In this document: in pieces, positions 47,415 through 59,800 of the stretch
Position numbering within the stretch: the first letter of the stretch is position 1
How the letters are laid out: every line of letters starts with the position of its first letter
NCBI GenBank assembly: GCA_028023455.1
Contig: JAQFVV010006309.1
Location: 2,000,511-2,064,510 of the forward strand
Direction: 5' to 3'
Length of the DNA stretch: 64,000 nt
From: Epiperipatus broadwayi
Lineage: Eukaryota > Onychophora > Udeonychophora > Euonychophora > Peripatidae
Notes under the pieces: model-generated
What the model was told of the DNA's origin: nothing
Database searches by the model: none
Seen by the model: the letters and a program-made list of their open reading frames with translations, nothing else
Position numbers and translations under genes: made by a program

Positions 47415-48014
47415 CTAGCCATACCCAGCCACACGTTGCTATGGCTCAGGCTAGTTAAATGGAAAAGAAAGAAAAGAGAAAGTGCACATTTCTAATATGT
47501 TTAATTTCACAATGCTTATAGTTATACAATATTTTTTGTTGTTCCATTGTCTGTGCAGATATAGAGATTGTCTGGTTTGTTGACTCTAGAACATGCAACA
47601 TATAATTGTCTATGCGAGAAGCAATCCGTGTCTAGATCTAAACTGCACTTTTCTAAAGATTGGCCCTCAGCTTTGTTGATGGAGATTGCAAAAACCAATC
47701 GACTTGGGAATTGCAATCACTCACACAAAATAATTAAATCAAAATGAAAATAAATCAAAATCTATGAAAATTCAATTTAATAATGCAATCAGAAACATTG
47801 AAATGAAATCGTAAAATATTTAGTATAGCGTGTGTTGCTTTTACGTCCAACAGATGGCACTGTTTTCAAAAAAAATCATGTTTTTACCTGTCCCCGGTAC
47901 ATAATAGTAGGATTCAAATGCAATGTTGTGTCAAAATTTAAAAGCAATCGGTGAAGAACTTTCAAAGATGTAATATTTTGAACAAACAAACATTTACATT
48001 CTTATTTATATAGA
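47415..48014 (-). mobile_element. 600-bp Helitron derivative with both termini
   Basis: On the minus strand the element begins A|TCTATATAAATAAGAATG (5' TC at 48014-48013) and ends GGCTAG|T (CTAG at 47418-47415), which are the Helitron signatures: TC start, CTRR end, insertion between A and T without target duplication. A hairpin precedes the end: GCCATA (47418-47423) with TATGGC (47440-47445), within an outer inverted pair AACTAGCC / GGCTAGTT (47413-47420 and 47449-47456). Helitrons move by rolling-circle replication using a Rep/helicase protein. Here only the helicase tail remains (47522-47716) between intact termini, so this is an internally deleted, non-autonomous copy. Confidence 0.88.
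47522..47716 (-). pseudogene. C-terminal fragment of Helitron Pif1-like helicase
   Basis: About 64 codons: QFPSRLVFAISINKAEGQSL and FSHRQLYVACSRVNKPDNLY, ending NGTTKNIV before the stop. These are the last two superfamily 1B helicase motifs (xxFAxxINKAQGQ and the YVACSRV motif with its arginine finger) of the Helitron Rep/helicase. The frame is open but has an in-frame TGA just upstream and no initiator; helicase motifs I-IV and the Rep domain are absent. It lies wholly within the 47415-48014 element. Confidence 0.9.
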
Positions 48015-48019
48015 TTTGT

Positions 48020-49390
48020 TTAAATTTATATTTATTAATTTTGCCAAAAATCAATAGATGGTAAGTTATGCACTGCAAGTTTTAATAAGAGCAATGGTAT
48101 TCCAATCATTCACAAATGTATGCATTTATTGTCAAAAAGTGACAACAAATAAAATCTTGGGCAGCTTTCTGTTTTATAGGCAAGCAAGATATCACTCATA
48201 TTTTTGATAGATATACAGTTTCAAAGGTCTACAATTTCTCACTTCGAGTGTTAGTTGTTAATTTTTTAAAAAAAGTAAAGCACAATGAAACTAATATATT
48301 TTAATAAATTACATTAATAATCTTTAATTCAATTTTTTTTTTATAACATGGAAGTGTCAGTACACTTTGAATGTTAAAGTTTACAAGGATTTGTGTTCAA
48401 GTTTTTTTATTTATGTTCAAAGTGTATGAAGTAAAATTTGATAACACATAAAAAATATAACATTCAAACATTATTTTTCATATGGTTTATTAATTATTTT
48501 CATTGATTTCTTAGGTCCAGAACAAATCTTATTTTCCATATGTATTTTTTTACACAAACTTTTTTACATGTAATTTTCAGAAACCAATTTATTGTGTAAA
48601 AAAAGAATTAAATAAATGCGCATATAATTTAAAATTGTTTTACTTTTATAAACAAAAATGCATTCATATACACATGAAATAATGTACCATTTCTTTATTT
48701 ATGCTTGTTAATGTATGCAATAAAAATATTAATAAGTAAATCTATCACTACACATTTTAATCTATTCAATATTTCTAATAATAAAATATTAACTTTATTA
48801 CAATATATGATTTAATACAATTTCTGCTAAGCAAATAAAAATTAGAAATTACAAATGTCATATTTTATATTATATTATCAATAACCACTTATCAAATGTG
48901 CATCATTTGATCTTGCAAAACAATTGAAAAATATATAAATCAACAATTTTTTTTTTTTAGGAATATAATAATTTCAGGTTTGGGAGTTCATTAGAAGTTT
49001 GAATGCGAGAAGAGCTTCAGAGTTATTTATGTTGTCTCTGTATTAAAATATACAGGACATATAATATTAAACAATTATAAAAAATAACCAATTTTTTTAT
49101 ATATAATAGCATCCATTATAGTTAACATGTTTTTGTATTATTGATATTTCATATTATGTTACATGTTGAGCATCAATAATCGGGCAATGGAGAATTGTTA
49201 TGCAATCTTTTTAGAATACTCTGGTGATGGTAGAATAAGTGAATAATATATGATATTTTTAGTTATTATTTGATGGGAGGTGGTATTTTAAGACAGAAGT
49301 TTTTGATAAGACAGTGATGAAAATTTATTAAAGAGGATTGAATCGCATATATATTAATTCACACATTCTCACTCATGGATAAATAATGAA
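48020..49390. other. AT-rich DNA without recognisable gene
   Basis: No supported feature between the Helitron and the Penelope-like locus. Confidence 0.5.
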
Positions 49391-49694
49391 TTCATGGTAT
49401 TATTTCCAGGAGCTTCTATGTAATAAAAATATAATAGCTAAATAGCTGATGTTTCAGTACAATAACAAGTACTTTCCTCAGAGCTTCTTTCTCAAATCAT
49501 AAGAATGTTAGTGGCGAGATTTAAAATCATTATTTTTGCTTTTGTTATTTTCTTCTCATTCTCAAATTCCATTGGTTGAGAAGTTTTAAAAAATATTTTA
49601 TCATTCAATAGCTTTTTCCAAATATTGTTAATTTTTTTTAATTTACACTTTTCATTTATGCTCTTGGGTCTTTAAAAAATCTCTATAGCTTCCC

Positions 49695-49919
49695 TTAGCA
49701 AACCCTGGACGTATTGTTCAATTTTCGCCAGAGTGTTTTATTAAAATTGATGTCATGGTTAGTTAATTTAATGTGTGAATAAATAGCAGATGAATTAAAT
49801 TTTTTTCTAACTGCCAAAATGTGTTCTTCCTTTCTTAGGTTTATTTTATAATTGGACTCTCCAATGTATGAATGTAAACAAATTCCACATGGAATTTCAT
49901 ATACACCACAACACTCCAA
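49695..49919 (-). pseudogene. PLE GIY-YIG endonuclease domain (left arm)
   Basis: The minus strand reads CGVYEIPCGICLHSYIGES, then NLRKEEH, NSSAIYSHIKLTNHDINF and KTLWRK. Both halves of the catalytic signature (GVY and YIG) and the following arginine are present, so this is the best-kept endonuclease core in the window. In PLEs it follows the RT in one polypeptide and nicks the target. Stops and frame breaks upstream separate it from the RT remnants, so no full protein can be made. Confidence 0.88.
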
Positions 49920-50189
49920 AACAATTTGATCATTAGAGAGTGAATATTATTTTTCTTTAAAACGTTATTAATTTTATCAGTTACTCCATTTATATGTGAC
50001 AGAATAATCTTAATTTTTGAAGTATCAAAATGTTTTTTCTTATTATATAAAAAATCCTTATTAATAATCTTGTGATTTAAACTATTTATTATGAAGCAGC
50101 ATTTTTTTTAGTAGAACAGATATTTTAGTGAAAATGGCTGTCATTAGAAAGTATCTTAGTTGTATCTAATGTCTTTGCCACCGAAAATA

Positions 50190-50955
50190 ATCCTTCTTAC
50201 TTTCAATTAAAACATCTAAGAATGGAAGTTATTCCATAATAAATTTGACATTGTTGTGAAAAGAATTTAAGAAAATTAACAATTCATCAAGAGCATGTTT
50301 ACCATGAGGCCGAATAGCAAAGATATCATTAACATACCTCAGCTATACAGATGATTTATTAACTGCTGATATCAAAATTTTCTTTTCCATGTCCTCCATA
50401 AAAATAGAAGCCAATGCTGGAGAAATTGATGAATCCATAGCTAAATCTGATGTTTGTTTATACATCTGACCATTGATAACAAAAAATGGATTTAATAAAC
50501 AGAGTTCAATCAAACTCACAACAAAATCAGGCAATTGAATATTTTCAAAACTTCAATAGCTTCCTTTACCGGTATACTAATAAAAAGTGAAACAATGTCA
50601 AAACTTTTATCATTTTTAGTTAATTTAATATCTTGGATAAGCTCAAGAAAATGATTTGCATCCTTAACATAAGCTATTTCTGTTCAATACAGTTGTAGAA
50701 AAAAGATCGAAAATGAGCTAATGTCTATGTTGGTGAACCATCTGCATTTATAATAGGGTTCAATAGCTTGAAAGGCTGATATTGGAATGAAATAGGGTTC
50801 AATGGAATGTTTGGTTTGTGGATTTTTGGCAAATTGTATAACTTTATATAAAAATATTTTTTTTGAGGTATAAGAAAGACCTTAGTTTTTAAATCTAAAT
50901 CAATAGCATACATTAATGTTTTCATTTTCTTTTCAACATATGTATAGGATCACTA
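50190..50955 (-). pseudogene. PLE reverse transcriptase remnants, catalytic YxDD mutated
   Basis: From 50950 leftward: LYNLPKIHKPNIPLNPISF (50850-50790; the typical PLE fingers motif), then FFVINGQMYKQTSDLAM with SISPALASIFMEDMEKKIL (50490-50380), then LRYVNDIFAIRPHGKHALDE (50342-50285), then LNSFHNNVKFIME and LPFLDVLIESKKD (50275-50190). The order and spacing are those of a Penelope RT. At 50325-50336 the active-site box reads YVND instead of YVDD, removing one catalytic aspartate. Several frame breaks occur besides. The N-terminal third is missing (5' truncation near 50955). Confidence 0.88.
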
Positions 50956-50970
50956 TAAATTTTTTTATAA

Positions 50971-51690
50971 ATGTTATCATTTAATGAATTATGTATTTTT
51001 ATCACATATAGAATGCAAACACATGCTAGAAGATATCTATATTTTTCTTCTCATCACCATGCAGTCCAATTATTGTCAGTGGCAAAGACATTGTTAGATA
51101 AAATTAAGAGACGTTCTGATGATAGCTATTTTCACCAAGATAGCTATGCTTCTAAAAAAATACTTCTTCATAATGTTTTTGATTACAAGATTATCACTAG
51201 GGATTTTGATACTTCAAAAATTAAGACTGTTCTGCCATTTATAAAGTGAGTAACTGATAAAATTGGTAAAGTTTTAAAAAAAAATATCCACACTATACTA
51301 CGTTTAAAAAAACTAATGAAATATTTCCACAACCTAAAGATAAAATTTATTTGGAGTCTTCTGGTGAATATAAAATTTCCATGTGGAGTTTGTTTGCATT
51401 CATGTATCAAATAAACAGGAAGAACACATTTGGCAGTTTGAAAAAAATCTAATTCATCAGCCATTTATTCATACATTAAATTAACAAACCATGACATCAA
51501 TTTTAATAAAACACATAATCTGGCAAAAACATGAACAATATGACTAGACACTACTGAAGAAAGCTATAGAGATTTTTAAAAGATCTAAGAGCATAAATGA
51601 AAAGTGTGAATTAAAGAAAATTAACAATATTTGGGAAAAGCTATTGGAAGATAAAATATTTTTTAAAACTTCTTAGCCGATAGAATTTGA
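50971..51690 (+). pseudogene. PLE linker and GIY-YIG remnant (right arm)
   Basis: The plus strand reads THARRYLYFSSHHH, SVAKTLLDKIKRR and KIKTVLPFIK before a stop (RT thumb to linker). A GIY-YIG remnant follows, GEYKIPCGVCLHSC then a stop, near 51373-51415, and SNSSAIYSYIKLTNHDINF (51452-51508). It is the inverted counterpart of the left arm and more damaged: the YIG half is lost. It includes the YRKPTHTDRYL-type stretch (here YRMQTHARRYL) missing from the left arm, so the arms have different breakpoints. Confidence 0.8.
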
Positions 51691-52520
51691 GAATGAGAAG
51701 AAAATAATAATAATAAATGAATAATGATTTTAAATGTCATCACACACATTTTTATGATTTGATAAAGAAGAAGCTCTGAGGAAAGTTCTCATTATTTAGC
51801 TATTATATTTTTATTAATTGGAAGCTCCTGCAAATAATACTATGAATATATATATTATAATTTCAAAAGAAGGTGACGACAATGGCATAATAATGGTAAT
51901 GGCAAAAATATCCATAGAAGGACAATACAACATTTAGCCAACATTGCTCAGGGTTCTTTATTAGTGATATATGCCCATAATAACAAGAGGTAAAGGGATC
52001 AAATAATAATAACTACATATTATAAATAAGTTAATAATCACTAAAGATAAAATTAAGAGGAGTAAAATTTTCAACTCATTCTTAAATTATAGAAGCTCTT
52101 AATATTAAAGCATACACCAAGAATAGTTTAGTTATAATATAATATCTTTCTCATAATAAATTTTTTATTATCCTCATTCAATATATAATCTTATACCTCA
52201 CAATCACTATTCCAATATCTTATTGCCATGATCGGAACCACAGTTCTAGATTTTAAATAAAAAATAATCATGTTCTTAAATCTTATTTATCTGTTTGTGC
52301 CACTTTTCTTTTTACAATAGTTTCTTTTTATATAAAATATAATTTCATCTTATCATTGAATTATAATATTAAGATCTCAGGGTTTATTATATATATATTC
52401 TTAGTATTAAATTTCTCAATGTTTTATTTTATGTGTAAGTTGATAAGCAAATGAATGGCATCCTAGTGAAAAGTATGAGAAGACATATACTTATTACAAA
52501 GATAATGTCTACATACTGTA

Positions 52521-52787
<267 letters not shown>

Positions 52788-53695
52788 TTTAATTAAAATA
52801 AAATGCATAAAAGTCTTAATTTAGAATAATATAATAATTTCCTAGGATAGCCTTCAAATATCAAAAGTGGATAAAAGATTTTATGGTCATTCAGAATACT
52901 CTATTAACAACTTAAACTGATTTTTTTAATAGATTTAGACAAACAATTTAATTGTTTACGGTAATCAGCTACCAATCTTAAGTCAAGCAGCTTTTATTAT
53001 AAGAGCAGTCTTCTTTAAATATTTGCAATTAAATTATAGTGATCATTAAAAAAATATGGATAAATATTTTGTTTCATGAATGCATTCTTAACACCTATTA
53101 ATCATTATAACTAAGTGATTTATTATCTTCAATTTACGTGAATGTACATTGAATAGCTAGAATAAAATATAATTGCATCATGAATTTATAATGTTTAGAT
53201 TTCTAGATAAATGATATGTGCATAATATAATATTGAGTCTCAAAACAAGACTTAACAGCAAAATATAACATTTATTTACAATAAGACAATTCAACAGTAA
53301 CACTGTTGGAAATCCACAAAATTTAAATATGCTATTTAAATACAATGTGATTTTACTACATTGGAGAAATACAATTTTAAAGTTTTCAGTTTAAACTCAT
53401 GAACAAAAAAATTTATGAATTAAATGTTAATTAACCATTGTTTATATTGCTTGATCAATGTGAATGTTATAAATACTGATACTGTTACAAGAAGTTTTTC
53501 ATTTCCTGAGTAATAAAGGTTAAACTAATACATGTACTATTATTACAAAACTTATATACCTTCTTAAATGACAGAAGTTCTATTATCATATGAGTTATTA
53601 TACAATTTTTACATTCTTCTGCTTGATAAAGTTTTACTAACAGAAACATTATTTCAATAATTCTATATCTTTCTAACTAATAAAAGTTTTATTAA

Positions 53696-54594
53696 CCCTT
53701 TCCTGGTGCTGTGTATACTTAAATATTTTAGCATTTTCTGGTGCTTTTCTTTGTCTCACACATCAACATAAAATATATGATAAAATGATTATTACTTATC
53801 AGAAAATAATAAATTTGACTTCATTTGATAGATATTTTTGTTTATTACTGAAATAAATTTTAAATGTTCACATTTTGTTTCTGTAAATATTAAAAAAATG
53901 AGATTGCAATCAAAACAAAGTCTTTACATGTCATCATTTCTAGAAAGATTATTTTCAGTTTATAAAATCAATGAAATATTTCTTAATTTTTATTGTTTTT
54001 AAGCATCAAAATGAACAATTATTTATTTTTCTTATATCTAACGAATTATGCTTTAAAATGCTTAATTTTTTTGAATATTTATTGCAAAATTGCGATATTT
54101 TCTTACTCATAAACATAAAGTAGATTTTTTATGTCAAAGCTAGTCTTTTAAATTGTTTCTGGCCATATTTACGTTAGCTGCTAATACAATATTATATTTT
54201 TGAAAATAAAGTATTTCAAGTCAAAATAAGTTATTGATAATTTATATTTCTTGATATCTAATAAATATAGTGTAAATTATTATAAAAATCTAAAACCATA
54301 ATAAATTCTTAAAAAACATGTTTTTGGGTCATTGGAACTACAATGTTGTAAAATGCTGAATATTTTACAACCTTGTCAACATACAATGGCTGATCATGTC
54401 AGGGTGGGGCTTATTTCTATTGTTAGAATGGGAATTTTGAATTTCCCACCTTCTATACAATTTTTTTTAGTGAAACTTTTATACAATAAAATAGATTATT
54501 TTACATGCATTTTAATGTATAATACTTATGGAAAAATTTACCAGGGCATGAATTGGCCAAAACTCACAAAACTGTGGAATACAATTATGAAGGG
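53696..54594. mobile_element. Non-autonomous piggyBac-like insertion
   Basis: TTAA (53692-53695 and 54595-54598) flanks an 899-bp segment that begins CCCTTTCCTGG and ends ATTATGAAGGG, so short inverted ends CCCTT are present. TTAA target duplication plus CCC...GGG ends are the mark of piggyBac-family transposons. Copy A of the duplication has the matching site unoccupied (TATTAAACATG, TTAA at 18993-18996). No transposase is seen. An 88-codon frame at 54332-54598 has no recognisable motif and runs into the element end. Confidence 0.75.
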
Positions 54595-55199
54595 TTAACC
54601 TATACATAATTTCAAAAAATTTCACATTTGCATACAATCATATTATAATATTGTCCCAAACAATGAGTAAATCTAAATATTATTCATGTTTTACCAATCC
54701 AGTAATGACTTGGTACTTAATGATGATGATATTGTATTATTTATTTAGGCTTATAAATACAATTTTGAAATTTTAAACAAATTAATTATCAGTTTTATAT
54801 TCTGCATTCTTGGCAAAGCACAGTAGATCAATATGTACATCAGAACCATCTCTAATCTATACTAAGAGTAATCAAAAGAGCATCTGAAAAGAAAATCCTT
54901 AAAAAACAAATAATCATATCAATTGCATAATAGTAAAGATATATTGTGCACCATACATGGATATAATACAAAATATGATACTTCCAAAAGGAAAAGATAA
55001 ATAAGGCAATGAACTTAGTGATGGCATGAATCAAAGACACACCTACATTCTGAGGGTAAATAAATATAACAGGATATTTGTTTCTGAACATATAAGAAAA
55101 GTGGGGATGGGTGGTCCATCATGTACTAGAAACAATAAGGATTACCTTAAATAAAGCATTTATGCAAACATGAAATATGAAAATACATACCACTCATAA

Positions 55200-55390
55200 A
55201 CAAATTCCATAAAAAGAGTGAGTCAAGGCTACCATCTCTTTATAAAAATATACACATGCTAACAAAAAAATCAATATCACCAAGAGAGATAAAACCTCTA
55301 CCCCTTGGAAATATAAATTGTCAAGATTAACTTAAAGTAATATACAAGAGAGAGACTAATGTTATTATCTTCTAATAAATCTAATAATTA
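55200..55390 (+). repeat. Threefold minisatellite in copy B, counterpart of 19570-19755
   Basis: Three units with AGAG(T)GAGTCAAGG...ATCTCTTTA, CAAGAGAGATAAAACCTCTA...CTTGG and AGAGAGAGACTAATG...ATCTTCTAATA follow one another as in copy A, but the stems are weaker. Confidence 0.5.
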
Positions 55391-57954
55391 TTAACTGATG
55401 TATAAAATCAATAAGATCATTATGTTGTCAAATCGGACAATAAAATATAGCATAAAATAAATAATAAATAAGAGTATGCATCTTTTATGGTTTACATATA
55501 AATATTTATTAAAATAGGTAAAACACCCATGATGGAACAAAATAATACTCTTATAATAATAGAATATTAAAATCCTTATGAAACATTAATTAGATAGTCA
55601 ATCCTATGGGAACTTCTGGATATTACCATGAACAAATAATGTGTAGAATATGTTAAGGAAGAATACATGAATGGTTAATAAATTATAAATACTATAATCA
55701 GATTATCCAATTTTCAAGTGTTAAATTTTTTTATCCTGGAGGTTTCATTGTTTGCCAGGACAGTTTTGCAAGTATATAACATTTATTCATTTGTTCACAA
55801 TAATGTAACCTAAAATATGCACAGCATTTAAAAATTATTTACATAAGATTTCCTTAAAAGCATATGCAAATATAGTAATGATGGACATTCAGTTTTGTGA
55901 AAATATTTAAATACATAAGTAAGTTAGGTGCCAATAATTTTTGTTATAGCATTAAGATGATTTTTTATTTTACTTATCCTGAGAAATATATTCAAACATA
56001 AAGGTCTGAAAGTAAATATTTCTTTTAAAATAACCATATTTTTTTCTAGAGAGAGGGAGAGAGAAAGGTTTCATATTCACATTTTTTAGCATTAACAATA
56101 GTGATAAAGTATATGATAAGATGTTTTATTAAAAGTTGATTGCATTTGATTTTTAATTATAATTCATTAGAAATATTAAGGTAATGTCTTTATAATATAA
56201 GAGTAAGCTGACAAGTCTTTATTTTGTAGATTTAAAATACATTTTCTCATATTCAGTTATTTCATGTATAAAATTGAAGTATGCATTAGTGATTTTTTTT
56301 CCACATAAAGCAAAAGTAATAGATGACTAATTATGAATAGCAACAAAAATATTTTTAAATTTAACACAAAAGTTTGCCCATTTAGAATTAATAGTTCATT
56401 TATTAAAAGAAATAAATTTATCTGAGAGAAAATGGTTTATCAAAGAATATTGAAACTATATTTCAAAATATCAAAATAAAGCATTTCAAAGTCTTTAATA
56501 ATTTATTGTTTTTCAATGTTCATATAAATGTTATAATAAACAATTTAAAACATTAACATGTGGTTATAAATATTATAAAATGTGAATTTTTAATAATTTT
56601 AATTCTATGGTATAAGGGATGTTATATCTATAATAGAGTTCTTTGCAAGTATATGATTGAAAATAATAAAGAATTCTTACATGAACAAGGCAAGCCATAT
56701 GTAATTTCTGTGGCATACCAATATCAAATAGATATACTTCAGCAATTATGAGTGAATAATTGTTTAACCATTTAATTTTGCTTTTTTTAATACTGTTGAT
56801 TTTTGGATTTTCAGTGACATCAGCTTAACTTCTAGTACCTAAATTTAAAGATTTCTTAAGGATACATGTTACTTTATAAATATAAAATAATTTAAAAATT
56901 TGAGGTTAAAACTAATTCTGTGGTTGAGATATCATCAACTTCCTTTCTCTTCTGCATTTGTGTTTTTCTTCTGTTAGGGGACCAGTAGTTCAGTAGTCAT
57001 GTTTGATGTGTGTGTAGACTTTTATACTCCCAATTATGTGACTCATTTTGATTGATGGAAAACATTTTTATACAATTTCTTTTAAATTTTCCATCTTAAA
57101 ATTAAAGGTCAATTTTGTGTCTGTAGAATAGAACTAAAAATAGAACTCATTTACATATCTTCCGGATGTCTTGCTTAACATGTGCTGTCTGAAATAATTA
57201 TTTAAGAAACTAAAATCATTACAGTAAAATAAAATACAACAAAAGAAAAAATATTATTTTGAAAAGAACATTACAGAACTATTTCACAATTATTTTAGAT
57301 TATATTAAATAAATAAATTAAAAGTTCACTAGAATTTAATTTAATGCTTCAATTAAATTAAAGGTACTTCAAATGATATTTAACATTATAAAGGAAAGAA
57401 GTATAAACTAAAATTAATAAATGTAAGCATATTGACACATATGTACACTGAAGTGATTTCAATTGAAAATTAATAACTCTTCTAATTTTAAAAAGCTACT
57501 CTTTGTCTTTCAAATCAATTAATCTAGCATTATTTTTACTAATATAATCTAATTATAAGTATACTGACATTATAGATTTAGACCTGATTATTATTACTGT
57601 TTAATTCAAATACTAAAATTTGATAAACTAAGGATGATATAAAAGCAATAATTTCTTACCAAATTGAAAAATATATCTCTAATTGAAAATTACTTTAACT
57701 ATAAACATGTTTAGATTAATATAATTAAAATACTAAAATGAGTTTTAATAATGTTTAGGACTTATAAAAGTACTTGGAATAATTTATAAATTAAATTGGC
57801 ATCTGATTGTGAAGCTTTGATAAAGTTAACTTGCAATAAATTAAGTTATTGAAAATTTTTTCCAATTTTTTTCCTTTTTATACTTAAATAGATTAAATAT
57901 CTGGTGGTCTAGATTCACTTGCCTAACCAAAGGTTATGATATATAATATTTTTA

Positions 57955-59140
57955 TTAGAAATGAATTGTAGTAGCCTCTAAAATGTTAAAAATTATCAAT
58001 CTAACCAAAGTAATTTTATGGGCAAGAGTTTTTAATTTTGTGATGTTGATGTGATATGAAAAAATTTTTAATCACTATCAAAAAGTGCAAATCTTAAATA
58101 AAAACAAAAAGGAAAAAAGTATAACTACATGATTAGTTTATTGAGTGGTCATGTGATGTTTGAGCAGAATAGTTTCATATAATTTGATCAGAAGGTGAGG
58201 ATTGAACCAAATTTTATTTTTATTTCTGTGTCCACTAGTATATCATCGTGATGCATTTCCTAGGAAGAAACAAAAAGAAAAAAAAAAAAAACAGAGAATG
58301 AATTTGAAAATATTATTAAAAAATTATATATATACAGTATGTATTTAAATGATGGATATAAAAAGTAAAAGTTGACCTTTTGAAATATTTTTTATTTTAT
58401 TATAAGATTTATTGTTCAGTATGCACAATGAAATTACATCACTGTACTGGGATTAGAACACAAAAGTTTCACTTCATTTTTCTTAATGGGAAATTGCTCC
58501 AGAAAACATCTCTTAAATCAATGACTTTATTTAGTTAGAAAGATAATAAAAATCTAGTGAATGGTTTTTTGCTTCGGTGTTAATGACAGCTGGACATGAT
58601 CCATGGATCTAGAACTTTCAGAACCTTTCATTCTTTCACTGCACCAAATCACATAGATAGAATGATAATAGAAAGTTTGTGTTGGATAGATATTTTTAGC
58701 TGACTCATTTTTATAGTATTTCATCTAAATGTTTTTGTTGAAGAATTTTTTTTTATGAAAGACTTTAATGTAATTTAATACCAAGATTCTATAAAAATAT
58801 ATTTCCCAGTAGTATAATTCTAATTTTTCATTTAATGTTTATGTTGAGGGCAGTTTCTGTTTTAAATTGAACTGTTTTCTATCCACTTATATTCCACTTT
58901 ATATTGATCAAGTGATTTCACATCTTTATTTACCTGAGTTATTTATGAGTATTAAGATTGTCTTTTTATAGCTTTTATGAAAAATATGAAATATATAGCA
59001 AAAAAAAAGAAAGAAAGAAAAGGAGATTATATATTTATTTAAACAAATTTCGATAATTTGAATTTTATCTTTGCGTAATACATAATTAAATGTCTGTGCA
59101 CTTTCTTAATTCTAAACTTGAAATACAGGCATTCTTCATA
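57955..59140. other. AT-rich DNA without recognisable gene; possible repeat scrap at 58560-58660
   Basis: No frame of interest. 58560-58660 (GCTTCGGTGTTAATGACAGC, TGATCCATGGATCTAGAAC) looks like a dispersed-repeat fragment, unclassified. Confidence 0.45.
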
Positions 59141-59150
59141 TACCTGGCAC

Positions 59151-59270
59151 ATAATTGTAAACATAGGGGATTTGAAACAGACTTTCAAATACCTTTATCA
59201 GTAATATGAAGTAGTGTGGATAGTGGAAGGGTGCTTGAAAGTTTGTTCAAGTCCCCTATGTTTACAATTA
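59151..59270. repeat. Small foldback with B-box-like arms
   Basis: AATTGTAAACATAGGGGATT (59151 on) with CAGACTTTCAAATACC is the reverse complement, with few changes, of GCTTGAAAGTTTG and GTCCCCTATGTTTACAATT (59232-59270). The right arm contains GTTCAAGTCCCC, similar to a tRNA B box. About 40 bp of spacer. Confidence 0.75.
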
Positions 59271-59519
59271 ATTCTAAACTAATTAGCAATTATTAACTTA
59301 GCATTACATTTTTTTTTCAACTTCAGGTCCTCAAGGTAATAAAACGTATTTGTGATAGGAATTCGTAAAAACTTTTAATTTGTAAACAATAATGATATAT
59401 CATGCTCAAATATGATTTCCATTGTATGAAGTTACTTGTTTTTTTTTTTCAATACATTAAATATATATATATATATATAGTGATATTTTTTTACTAAATT
59501 AGTTTCCTAATGTTTTTCT

Positions 59520-59800
59520 GAAGGTTTATGATGATGGTAGTTTAGTTATATATTGAACTATTTTCATCATTTATTGAATGTCTTTAGAAAAAATTAATTT
59601 TGTTTAAATCTTCCAATTTCATTCAACTATTAGTAATAACTCACAGGTTAGTATATGCACCGTGTTTTGAGAAATATTATTCTCCTCTTTACTTCAGATG
59701 TTGCTGGCCAAACTGGTCAAAATACTAGCATGGGAATTGAACCTGTACCCTTAGATTGCTGGAATATTGAATTTCAAGGTAATACTCTAATCAATCTGAG
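59520..59800 (-). repeat. tRNA-derived SINE, family A (copy 2)
   Basis: Matches 63200-63505 and 7740-7985: ATTCAACTATTAGTAATA, GGTTAGTATATGCAC, TTGCTGGCC, AGCATGGGAATTGAACCTGT (minus-strand B box GGTTCAATTCCC). The A-box end is disturbed because a second inverted copy begins near 59800. Confidence 0.75.

Larger units (their letters stand above)
49395..51850. mobile_element. Penelope-like element arranged as an inverted dimer
   Basis: The left arm (49395-50190, minus strand) and right arm (51078-51850, plus strand) are reverse-complement copies of the same PLE 3' region: linker, GIY-YIG domain and 3' UTR. Shared outer words are TAATAAAAATATAATAGCTA (49420) and its complement TAGCTATTATATTTTTATTA (51798). 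Between them lies the RT region on the minus strand (50300-50950) and a short plus-strand extension (50971-51078). Inverted terminal repeats are a known PLE arrangement, but arms of ~770 bp holding a whole endonuclease domain are large. The right arm ends about 75 bp before duplication copy B. Confidence 0.8.

Noticed and set aside
54332-54598. 88-codon frame as a possible transposase piece
   Set aside because: No DDE/DDD motif or zinc-binding tail; it lies at the end of the piggyBac-like insertion and runs into the terminal repeat.
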